Positions 8,437 through 15,411 of a stretch of 64,000 nucleotides of DNA are shown in pieces. A model generated the notes under the pieces. That model did no database searches, was not told the origin of the DNA, and worked only from the letters and a program-made list of their open reading frames with translations. Position numbers and translations under genes: made by a program. Within the stretch, counting starts at the first letter, position 1. Every line of letters starts with the position of its first letter. Source of the DNA: an uncultured Christensenellaceae bacterium (GTDB lineage: Bacteria > Bacillota > Clostridia > Christensenellales > Borkfalkiaceae); assembly GCA_910587825.1 (NCBI GenBank), contig CAJUNJ010000004.1, positions 81,664 through 145,663 of the forward strand. Direction: 5' to 3'.

Positions 8437-10188
8437 TTACTCCTGTTCGTACGGTCTTATGTTTTTAATACTGATTATATCTTCGAATATTTCTTTTGCA
8501 ACAGGTGCTGCAACCGCGCTTCCGTAATATGTTCCCTGGGGTTCGTCTACAATTATCAGCGCGAGGTACTGCGGTTTGTCCGCAGGAAAAAAACCGATGA
8601 ACGACGATATGTATTTACCGGAAGCGATTTTGCCGTCTTCGTATTTTTGCGCCGTTCCCGTTTTTCCGCCGACTTTGTATCCTTCGATATAAGCCTTTTT
8701 GCCGCTGCCTTCCTTTACAACCCCCTCAAGCATTTCCGCAAGCACAGAAGAAGCCTGCGCACTTATGGGTTTGGATTTTAGTATCGGTTCGAAATTTTCT
8801 GTTTTGCCGTTCGGTAAAACTACGGATTTTAATAAATGGGGCGTGTAATAATTGCCTCCGTTCACCGCCGCCGCAGTTGCACACGCAAGCTGTAAACCCG
8901 TTACCGCTACCGTCTGACCGAAGCCTATACGCGCCAGATCACAGTCGCGTACAAGCGACTGGGGAACAAGCATTCCCAATGCCTCGCCGTTAAAATCAAC
9001 ACCCGTAACGTTACCGAAACCGAACGAGCCGAGATAATTGTAAAACGTATCCTTGCCGAGCGAAAGCGCAATGTCCGTAAAACAAGGGTTACAGCTGTTA
9101 TTTAGCGCGTCGGCAAGCGTTTGGTTGGAATGTTTCCCGTTAGAGTGATCAGACCAACACTTTATTTTTGTTCCGTCCACCGAACGCGTACGGCTTCCGT
9201 TAAATTTATAAGTCGGCGAAAACGCGCTCTTGTTACCTTTGAGATATTCTTCTATATTAGCCGCGGCGGTCATAATTTTGAAAGTCGAACCGGGTTCGTA
9301 TATATCGCAGACCACACTGTTTCTCGACTGTGTATTGAGAGTGTCCTTATCGTCGCGTGGAACGTTGTTAAGGTCGTAAGACGGATAGTTTACCATCGCA
9401 AGAATATCGAAATTCTGAGGATTAAGCACAAGACAAGATACCGATTTTGCATTGCTTGAAGCGTAAACGCTGCGCATAGCTTCCTCCGCGGCAAGCTGAA
9501 TATCTATATCTATCGTCAGCCTTATTTCGTTGCCCGCCTGCGCTTCGTGATATACGACGACGGAATTTTCGGTTTCTATACCTACAATATCGGTAGTATA
9601 ACTTATCTCGCCGTCTGTTCCGCTTAAAATATTGTCGTAATACTTCTCTACGCCCGAAAGTCCGGAACCGTCGTTTGCAGTAAAACCGAGGACCTGACAC
9701 AACACATCGTTATACGTGTATTGCCTGGTATTGTCGCGGGCATAATATACCCCAGGCAAATCGTAACCGACAAGCTTTTCGACGCTTTCCCTGTCAACCT
9801 GCCTTGCGACCGTTATTTCCGACACCTTTCCGCCTTCGATTTTTTCAATGACCGAATTATAGTCAAGAGAAAACAACTCGCTCAAAACCGTAGCCGTATA
9901 GCGCGAATCTTTGACGGCGTTCGGGCGCAAAAATATACTGTAAGTGGTTTTATTACCCGCAAGCACTTCGCCGTTGGTATCTGTAATAAGTCCGCGGCTT
10001 GCTATAACGGGAATTTCCCTGTTCCACTGATCCGCTGCACGGAGCTTCAATTCCGAACCCCATACAAGCTGAACATAAATAAGCCTTGCGAAAATCAGAC
10101 AAAAAATAAAGGCTATTGCCAAACCCATTGACAATAACCTCTTTTGTAAAACCGTAATCGAAAAACCCGATTTGTTTAATTTTTTAAT
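8437..10188 (-). CDS. Division-type class B penicillin-binding protein (FtsI/SpoVD-like)
   Basis: Septal transpeptidase with one N-terminal membrane helix, a PBP dimer domain and a transpeptidase domain. The three active-site motifs are SxxK in EPGSTFKIM, SxN as NNSCNPCF, and KTG in GGKTGTAQKYEDG. No PASTA domain follows, so it is closer to plain FtsI/PBP2B than to SpoVD. Start choice: the first ordinary start codons are TTG at 10134 and ATG at 10128, but the frame is open back to the ftsL stop, and the 18 codons before 10134 read KKLNKSGFSITVLQKRL, which resembles the basic juxtamembrane TV-x-KRLL segment of this family. The best ribosome site, AAGGAG, lies 9 bp before an ATT codon at 10188, so I placed the start there; the exact codon is uncertain. 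Confidence 0.9.
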   Translation of the reverse strand: MKKLNKSGFSITVLQKRLLSMGLAIAFIFCLIFARLIYVQLVWGSELKLRAADQWNREIPVIASRGLITDTNGEVLAGNKTTYSIFLRPNAVKDSRYTATVLSELFSLDYNSVIEKIEGGKVSEITVARQVDRESVEKLVGYDLPGVYYARDNTRQYTYNDVLCQVLGFTANDGSGLSGVEKYYDNILSGTDGEISYTTDIVGIETENSVVVYHEAQAGNEIRLTIDIDIQLAAEEAMRSVYASSNAKSVSCLVLNPQNFDILAMVNYPSYDLNNVPRDDKDTLNTQSRNSVVCDIYEPGSTFKIMTAAANIEEYLKGNKSAFSPTYKFNGSRTRSVDGTKIKCWSDHSNGKHSNQTLADALNNSCNPCFTDIALSLGKDTFYNYLGSFGFGNVTGVDFNGEALGMLVPQSLVRDCDLARIGFGQTVAVTGLQLACATAAAVNGGNYYTPHLLKSVVLPNGKTENFEPILKSKPISAQASSVLAEMLEGVVKEGSGKKAYIEGYKVGGKTGTAQKYEDGKIASGKYISSFIGFFPADKPQYLALIIVDEPQGTYYGSAVAAPVAKEIFEDIISIKNIRPYEQE

Positions 10189-10213
10189 TTTTCCTTTCTC
10201 CTTGATATGTTAA

Positions 10214-10909
10214 TCAGTTGCGGGCGGAAATCATTCCGTTTTCCTCTGCAAAATCTTTAACTACTTCGCGGATATTATCCTCTTCGAGATAAGCCTGCTT
10301 AGCCGCATTTGTTTCAACGTAAACGTTTTGTGTTTCCGTAAGCGTGTTCTGCAAAGCGCTTACCTCGCTGTTGAGGTTGGAGATAACCGCGGAATTGACG
10401 ATTATAAGCACAAACAGAGCAACGATAACAGACAGAGCAACAGCAATAATTATTTTATCTTTCTTTGTTAAAGAAAGTTTCTTACTCTCCTGCCTTATGC
10501 CTATTTTACCTTCTTCAACGGTCTTTTTGACTTCGGAAGTTCTGTACTGGATAGTCGTCTGCGTGGGACGGAGATCTTCGTTCTCTTCTTCGTCGCCCTG
10601 AACCGTTACGGCAGACCTTATCGCCGCCCTGCGATTAAGCGCACTGTCGGCACGGAAAATGTCGGCGTCTGCACGGGCATTCCGAACAAGATAAACGCCG
10701 GACGCGGTTTCATCGCGTTCCTCTTCGCGGTCGCGCTTTACTATTATATCTTTAAGCTTGCTTTCGGGATTTATAAGCTTGGCATAATTCTCGCTTATAA
10801 GCGAGTTATGCCTCTGTTCGTCCGTCATTACGGACTGACTGTAATCTCTTTCGAATTCTCTTTCGTTTGTATCGGTCTTTCTTTCCAATACGGGCGCGGC
10901 AACTGACAT
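10214..10909 (-). CDS. FtsL-like membrane protein with long cytoplasmic tail
   Basis: 231 aa bitopic protein. Residues about 152-174 form one membrane helix after a lysine-rich stretch (SLTKKDK), followed by a roughly 57-residue extracytoplasmic segment that looks like a coiled coil (SNLNSEVSALQNTLTETQ). Small single-pass coiled-coil proteins between rsmH and the septal PBP are FtsL, which pairs with DivIC and FtsQ. The odd part is the roughly 150-residue charged, probably disordered cytoplasmic N-terminus rich in Arg, Glu and Asp; ordinary FtsL is 90-130 aa. Identity rests on position and topology, because FtsL sequence is poorly conserved. Confidence 0.75.
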   Translation of the reverse strand: MSVAAPVLERKTDTNEREFERDYSQSVMTDEQRHNSLISENYAKLINPESKLKDIIVKRDREEERDETASGVYLVRNARADADIFRADSALNRRAAIRSAVTVQGDEEENEDLRPTQTTIQYRTSEVKKTVEEGKIGIRQESKKLSLTKKDKIIIAVALSVIVALFVLIIVNSAVISNLNSEVSALQNTLTETQNVYVETNAAKQAYLEEDNIREVVKDFAEENGMISARN

Positions 10910-10933
10910 TTCTTTCTCCTTATCGTAGTCTGT

Positions 10934-11881
10934 CTAAATTATTTTTTCGGCAATACGAAGTTTCGCACACTTCGACCGAGTATTTACCGCCATTTCTTTA
11001 ACGCTTGCGGTAACGGGCTTTTTTGTTAAAATTTCAATTTCTTTTTTCTTTCCGCAAATACAGACCGGTAAACTTTTGTCGCAAACACAGTCGCATTCCA
11101 ATAATCTGAACGCCTGTTTGACTATTCGGTCTTCGAGCGAGTGGAAGGTAAGAATTACTATCCGTCCGCCCTTTTTAAGTCTTCTTGTAAGCGAAAGCAC
11201 GCAATCGTACAAACCTTCAAGTTCGCCGTTGACGGCTATTCTGACCGCTTGAAAGCTTTTTCTTGCGCACGGTCCGTTCTGACGGAATTTCGCGGGAATA
11301 CTGCTTTCTATTATATCGGTAAAATCTCCGCACGTTTTCAACGGTTTTTGCGCACGCGCCTTCACAACGTTTGAAGCTATTTGCGAGGCGAATTTTTCTT
11401 CGCCGTAATCTTTAAGTATCTTTGCTATTTCCTTCTGCGGATAACTGTTTAAAAGTTTTTCCGCGGTAAGGTCAGCGGTTCTGTCCATTCTCATATCAAG
11501 CGGAGCTTCGCGTTTCATATACGAAAACCCCCTGTCTTCTGTATCTATCTGATAGCTTGAAATACCGAAATCGAGAATGGCACCGTCAATACTATCTATA
11601 CCTGCACGGTCGAAAACGTCTTTGAAGTTTTTGTAGTCCGATTTAAAAATTTCATATCTGCCTTTAAATTCTTCAAGGCGTTTATCAGCCGCCGAAATAG
11701 CGTCGTCGTCCAGATCCGTTGCAATAAGTTTACCCGTCGGGGAAGACCTCTTCAAAATTTCGTACGAATGTCCCCCGCCGCCGACCGTTCCGTCAAAGTA
11801 TATACCGCCGTCCTTTAAATTAAGACCGTACATACACTCTTCAAGCATAACGGGTATATGCGCAAAATCATTCATAATCAA
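10934..11881 (-). CDS. rsmH: 16S rRNA (cytosine(1402)-N(4))-methyltransferase RsmH
   Basis: 315 aa, typical length. SAM-dependent enzyme that methylates N4 of C1402 in the 30S P site. Recognisable blocks are HIPVMLEECMYGL, YFDGTVGGGGHSYEIL (SAM-binding glycine loop), DGAILDFGISSYQID, GFSYMKREAPLDMRMD and ILTFHSLEDRIVKQAF. Overlaps mraZ by 4 bp (stop/start), the normal arrangement at the head of this cluster. Confidence 0.97.
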   Translation of the reverse strand: MIMNDFAHIPVMLEECMYGLNLKDGGIYFDGTVGGGGHSYEILKRSSPTGKLIATDLDDDAISAADKRLEEFKGRYEIFKSDYKNFKDVFDRAGIDSIDGAILDFGISSYQIDTEDRGFSYMKREAPLDMRMDRTADLTAEKLLNSYPQKEIAKILKDYGEEKFASQIASNVVKARAQKPLKTCGDFTDIIESSIPAKFRQNGPCARKSFQAVRIAVNGELEGLYDCVLSLTRRLKKGGRIVILTFHSLEDRIVKQAFRLLECDCVCDKSLPVCICGKKKEIEILTKKPVTASVKEMAVNTRSKCAKLRIAEKII

Positions 11882-12303
11882 ATATCCAGATAACTGAAAT
11901 TGATATCGAAGTTTTCGTCGTCGTCATTAAAGTATTCGTCGTAAACTTCCTTGGACCATATTTCTATTCTCGAACCCGCGCCGCAAATTTTAATATCTTT
12001 TTTTATCTTTGCAAAAGCTTTGAGTTCAGGCGGGACGACCAATCTTCCCTGCGTGTCAAGTTCTACAAGTCTTAACGACTTGGTAAACGCGCGCGCGCCC
12101 TTCTGCTTATCGGCATCGGCAATTTTTATCTCTTCAATCTTTTCAAGCTTCTCCCTTATCGCGGCTTCGTAAAACACGAAAATACAGCCGTTGGTACCCT
12201 TGGAGAAATAAAGTTTATCTTCATTCCCTTTAAGCTTTGCGGGTATTCTTATTCTGTTTTTCGCGTCGATCTGATGATCGTACTCGCCCGTAAGAAAATA
12301 CAT
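11878..12303 (-). CDS. mraZ: Transcriptional regulator MraZ
   Basis: 141 aa with two SpoVT-AbrB-like half-sites: GEYDHQIDAKNRIRIPAKL and VELDTQGRLVVPPELKAFAK, each with the conserved D-xxGR/KNR-xxxP core. MraZ forms a ring that binds repeated boxes in its own promoter and represses the division and cell-wall operon. It is the first gene of the unit, about 30 bp behind a sigma-A promoter that overlaps GTGG repeats, so autoregulation is likely (inference from the family). Confidence 0.96.
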   Translation of the reverse strand: MYFLTGEYDHQIDAKNRIRIPAKLKGNEDKLYFSKGTNGCIFVFYEAAIREKLEKIEEIKIADADKQKGARAFTKSLRLVELDTQGRLVVPPELKAFAKIKKDIKICGAGSRIEIWSKEVYDEYFNDDDENFDINFSYLDI

Positions 12304-12333
12304 TGCTTTCAGCCTTTTTTTGATTGTAAATAT

Positions 12334-12362
12334 ATGATATCACTAAAAATGACCACTGTCAA
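12334..12362 (-). promoter_or_regulatory. Sigma-A promoter of the mraZ-led cell-wall operon
   Basis: Minus strand TTGACA (12357-12362), 17-bp spacer, TATCAT (12334-12339). GTGG, GTGG and GTGA elements lie just upstream of and within the promoter, the first two 10 bp apart, which suits MraZ binding on one face of the helix. The operon appears to run about 11 kb to the terminator after ftsQ. Confidence 0.8.
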
Positions 12363-12412
12363 CCACCAAACCGCAAAAATTTAAATTTTTTTGAAATTTT
12401 TTTCAACTATTT

Positions 12413-13171
12413 TTATACTTTAAGGGAATTAACTCCACTGTCAACCATTAAAGAACGAAAAACAGAGCGGTTTTTATCAGTGTTACCGCCTATAAAAGCA
12501 ATACTTTGCGCTCTTTCGGCACGGTGGTCGGAAATCCCTAATTTCTCGCATAAATGGGCGGAAGTCCCTTCGTTGCCGTCAAAAACGGGGCAATTATAAT
12601 AATTTTTTATTATATCTTTTACAAAAGAATAATGCGTGCAGCCTAAAACCACGCTATCGGCGGATTCTTTGGGCAACAACCGTTCGACTTCGGCGGGGTT
12701 GAAATTACCTACGTTTTCCTCTATGTACGAAGCCAGATCCGAACACGGCGCAACCTTTGTTTCACCGCTTCCGAACCTGCCGATTAAATCGTGCAAAGAA
12801 TTGCTTTGCGCAGTTGACGGAGTTGCAAGAACAAGACACTTTCCGCCGACTGCCGAAGCAGGTTTAACGGCGGGCTGGATACCTATAATTTCAAACGGAA
12901 AATTTTCACGGAGAAAGCCGATGCATTGCGCCGTAACCGTATTGCACGCCACCACTGCCGCCGCAGGATTATAACTTGCTATTTGCGTGAATTTTTCATT
13001 GCTGATTTTAATAAGCTCTTCACGCCCGAATCTGCCGTAGGGCATATTGTAATTGTCGGCAAAATAGGCAAAATCAACGCGTGGTAACCTGCGCACGCAT
13101 TCATACAAAACGCCTAAACCGCCGATACCGCTGTCAAAAACACATACCAATGGGTTGATATTTTTTTTCAT
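12413..13171 (-). CDS. murI: Glutamate racemase MurI
   Basis: 252 aa cofactor-independent racemase supplying D-glutamate for MurD. The two catalytic cysteines lie in VACNTVTAQ and LGCTHYSF; the N-terminal block VFDSGIGGLGVL and the YFADNYNMPYG segment are family hallmarks. It sits upstream of mraZ but is separated by the mraZ promoter, so it is a separate unit feeding the same pathway. No ribosome site is visible before the ATG; the upstream 30 bp are almost pure A/T with ATATTAAA repeats. Confidence 0.96.
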   Translation of the reverse strand: MKKNINPLVCVFDSGIGGLGVLYECVRRLPRVDFAYFADNYNMPYGRFGREELIKISNEKFTQIASYNPAAAVVACNTVTAQCIGFLRENFPFEIIGIQPAVKPASAVGGKCLVLATPSTAQSNSLHDLIGRFGSGETKVAPCSDLASYIEENVGNFNPAEVERLLPKESADSVVLGCTHYSFVKDIIKNYYNCPVFDGNEGTSAHLCEKLGISDHRAERAQSIAFIGGNTDKNRSVFRSLMVDSGVNSLKV

Positions 13172-13182
13172 ACAATATATTA

Positions 13183-13210
13183 ATATTAAAAGATATTAAA
13201 ATATATTAAA
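13183..13210. repeat. Three ATATTAAA repeats with 10-bp period
   Basis: ATATTAAA occurs at 13183, 13193 and 13203, exactly one helical turn apart, with a fourth ATTAAAA at 13217. The array sits in the divergent murI-rpsT region just upstream of murI. It may curve the DNA or act as an UP-like or operator element; function is inferred. Confidence 0.6.
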
Positions 13211-13238
13211 ATTTTTATTAAAAGCCGATAAAAAACAG

Positions 13239-13267
13239 TTTACAATAAATGTTTTTTATGTTAAAAT
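13239..13267 (+). promoter_or_regulatory. Sigma-A promoter of rpsT
   Basis: TTTACA (13239-13244), 17-bp spacer, TAAAAT (13262-13267), followed about 43 bp later by the rpsT start with its AAGGAG ribosome site. Confidence 0.75.
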
Positions 13268-13310
13268 TACACAAGAAATTTAAGTAATAACGTTTACAAG
13301 GAGATCGTAA

Positions 13311-13574
13311 ATGCCTAACATAAAGTCAGCGAAGAAGCGTGTTTTGGTTATCGACAAAAAAACGGAGAGAAATAAAGCTGTTAAATCCGAAATGAGAACC
13401 GAAGTAAAGAAATTTCTTGCTTTGGTAGAATCCGGCGACAAAGCAGCCGCAACAGCAAAATTCCCCTATACCTGTTCGATTATCGACGGCGCCGTTTCCA
13501 AGGGTGTAATCAAAAAGAACACCGCCGCCAACAAGAAATCGGGACTTGCAAAAAAGCTTAACGCAATGGCGTAA
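13311..13574 (+). CDS. rpsT: 30S ribosomal protein S20
   Basis: 87 aa, basic, helical. MPNIKSAKKRVLVIDKKTERNKAVKSEMRT is the S20 N-terminus and NTAANKKSGLAKKLNAMA the C-terminus. S20 binds 16S rRNA early in 30S assembly. Monocistronic on the plus strand, with a good AAGGAG ribosome site 7 bp before ATG, its own promoter and a terminator. Confidence 0.97.
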   Translation: MPNIKSAKKRVLVIDKKTERNKAVKSEMRTEVKKFLALVESGDKAAATAKFPYTCSIIDGAVSKGVIKKNTAANKKSGLAKKLNAMA

Positions 13575-13595
13575 ATTTTAATTTAAAACGCATTT

Positions 13596-13625
13596 AAAAG
13601 CGGGCGTATCATTGCCCGCTTTTTA
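13596..13625 (+). terminator. Terminator of rpsT
   Basis: AAAAGCGGGC and GCCCGCTTTT pair over 10 bp with an 8-nt loop, ending in a T run. Confidence 0.88.
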
Positions 13626-13636
13626 GTTTATAGCAC

Positions 13637-13671
13637 AAAAAAACGGCTTACCGCACGTAAGCCGTTTTTTT
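13637..13671. terminator. Bidirectional terminator between rpsT and the lipoprotein protease
   Basis: Seven A, ACGGCTTAC-type stem of 8 GC-rich pairs, 5-nt loop and seven T make a symmetrical hairpin. It lies 14 bp past the stop of the minus-strand gene at 13686, so it chiefly ends that transcript. Confidence 0.85.
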
Positions 13672-13685
13672 AATCCGAAATTTAA

Positions 13686-14987
13686 TTAACCGTTTACAGT
13701 ACACGCCCGCAATAACGTAAGCCGCAAATCCGAAAATGTCAAAAAGTATTTCAAATCGTTGCCGAGTTTAAGCCCTTCCGCGTGCAAAGCAAGCACGTAT
13801 TTGTCAGCCGCACTGTCGGCTATCCGTATAAAAAGCGTCATATTAGCTGTCCCGCCAGGCATTGCAAACAGTATTCCGTTACCCATATCACTATAAAGAA
13901 TAGTTTGCGAAAAAGACATTGTACCCCTGTTCGTACCATGCTCATATGTCTTTTCCGAGACATCGAACGCACCGTAATACGTATCTTTGGGTTTATACTC
14001 CGCCTGATATTCCAATTCGGTAAACGAACAGTCTGCATAACCGAAATTTCTGTCAACCGTAACACCGGCAGATAAGGACAAACGCAATGCGTTTACATCC
14101 GAATAATGCTTTGCCTCAAGCTCTGCCGACAACTCCTCCGCTCCGCAGTGAACCGCATCATCCAATATCCGTGCAAGCAAATTTCTTTGCGTATGGTTAT
14201 TCCTGTTTTCGTAATTTTCAATAAAATCTTCGATTTCTTCGTCTTTTAACGGATTATCGGGATTGCGGTAATAAGCGTCTATAAAAGCAACGTCGCTTGC
14301 CGAAAAGTGCTTGTAAACAGTATTGTTGTAATTCTGCATAACAGTAGTCTTATCGGCTTGCGGGTTTTTGTATGCGTCGCCTGCGCCCAACAAGTGCATA
14401 AATTCGTGGCGGAACGTCAGCATAAGATACCGTAAATCGTCAAGCGTTGTATCTTTAAGCGTAATTCCGAAATTACCGAGTTCGGCTCCCGTACTCATCT
14501 GAGCGGTTCCCATCACCGTCGGCGATGAAAAATTATCCGTAACCGTCATACGAATCGAATATTTACTTTCGAAATCGGCTTGCGACGGAGTATAATTTAT
14601 GCGGAATTTATAGTTGGGATTTATTACGGCAAAAACTTCATTAAATTCGTCAACCGCGTCTTCGAGAACGACTTTCGCATACTTACCCACCTCATAACTC
14701 ATATTGAAGGTCATAACGTTACCGTATTCGGGACAGGGCATACGTTGCACCGAATTGCCGAGCAGATAAGTCTTCCCGCTTCCGCCGTAAATTTCATTCA
14801 CTTTTTCAAGTGCAGCATCCTTATCCGGCAAAGTATATGTATAAGCCCAGGGCGGAATTTGACTTTCTCCGGGCGGAGGCGGCGTATCGACGCAAGCAGA
14901 TAAAGAACCACAACATACCGTAACCAAACAAGCAGCCGCAATAAATTTCAACGGCTTTTCTAAAATACTTCTCTTTACTGATTTCAT
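13686..14987 (-). CDS. Predicted lipid-anchored metzincin-like zinc metalloprotease
   Basis: 433 aa. An N-terminal signal peptide ends in a lipobox (SLSAC, Cys about residue 32), then a Pro-rich linker, so the protein is probably anchored to the outer face of the membrane. The centre contains FRHEFMHLLGAGDAY: a HExxH zinc site extended to HExxHxxGxxD, the form used by snapalysin-like metzincins, with TVMQNY shortly after as a plausible Met-turn. The C-terminal part is unrecognised. Start ATG has a GGAG ribosome site 7 bp away. It stands alone, with a strong terminator. Substrate is unknown; family membership is inferred from motifs only. Confidence 0.75.
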   Translation of the reverse strand: MKSVKRSILEKPLKFIAAACLVTVCCGSLSACVDTPPPPGESQIPPWAYTYTLPDKDAALEKVNEIYGGSGKTYLLGNSVQRMPCPEYGNVMTFNMSYEVGKYAKVVLEDAVDEFNEVFAVINPNYKFRINYTPSQADFESKYSIRMTVTDNFSSPTVMGTAQMSTGAELGNFGITLKDTTLDDLRYLMLTFRHEFMHLLGAGDAYKNPQADKTTVMQNYNNTVYKHFSASDVAFIDAYYRNPDNPLKDEEIEDFIENYENRNNHTQRNLLARILDDAVHCGAEELSAELEAKHYSDVNALRLSLSAGVTVDRNFGYADCSFTELEYQAEYKPKDTYYGAFDVSEKTYEHGTNRGTMSFSQTILYSDMGNGILFAMPGGTANMTLFIRIADSAADKYVLALHAEGLKLGNDLKYFLTFSDLRLTLLRACTVNG

Positions 14988-15070
14988 TTAAACACTCCGT
15001 TAATAAAATAAATTCTTTATTTTACGTATAAACAAATTATCACTTTTTTAAGAAAAAATCAAGAGATTAC

Positions 15071-15107
15071 AACCGCCGACAGAGCAAATTAAACTCTGTC
15101 GGCGGTT
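15071..15107. repeat. Perfect 14-bp inverted repeat
   Basis: AACCGCCGACAGAG and its exact complement flank a 9-nt AT-rich loop. Neither side has an adjacent T run, so it is not a classical terminator. It borders the decayed SIR2-like segment. Confidence 0.7.
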
Positions 15108-15120
15108 ACTTTACCTTTTT

Positions 15121-15231
15121 GACACATATAAGACAACGGGCAAGCATTGCCCTGTTCGTCAAGCCGACGCAGTTGTAATCGGCGCGGGCGCAGGACTTTC
15201 CGCTTCGGCATGCTATCCCATATACGGTTAA
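15121..15231 (+). pseudogene. Remnant of a SIR2-family NAD-dependent deacylase gene
   Basis: Translating the plus strand in the frame of 15121 gives ADAVVIGAGAGLSASA (15157-15204), which matches the NAD-binding N-terminal motif GAGxGxSxxxG of SIR2-like proteins, where an ADA-hydrophobic-IGAGAGLS stretch is typical. The family Gly after the motif is Cys here, no start codon or ribosome site precedes it, and a TAA at 15229 ends the frame; RF-like residues reappear beyond in the same frame before another TAA. The fragment lies between a large inverted repeat and tRNA-Arg. I read it as a short decayed gene end, not a functional gene. Confidence 0.5.
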
Positions 15232-15274
15232 ACCTACCGCTTTTCGGCGCAGTAAGGTTCGGATTATTATCATT

Positions 15275-15349
15275 TGGTACTCCCGCTGGGAATCGAACCC
15301 AAAACTAACCCTTAGGAGGGGTTTATTATATCCATTTAACTACGGAAGC
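15275..15349 (-). tRNA. tRNA-Arg (anticodon CCU)
   Basis: On the minus strand the acceptor GCTTCCG pairs with CGGGAGT (two wobble pairs), followed by discriminator A and an encoded CCA. The D arm contains GTTAAATGGATATAA, the anticodon stem-loop is AACCC-CTCCTAA-GGGTT with anticodon CCT, and the T arm has GGTTCGATTCC. It decodes AGG. The 62 bp upstream are AT-rich. Confidence 0.93.
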
Positions 15350-15411
15350 ATTACTACATAATAATACTACATATGCAGTAAAAAATCAAATAATTTTATT
15401 GTCAATTAAAA

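Noticed and set aside
15121..15270. Small structured RNA (SRP or 6S type) next to tRNA-Arg
   Set aside because: The conserved SRP and 6S core sequences are missing on both strands; a decayed SIR2 frame explains the segment better.
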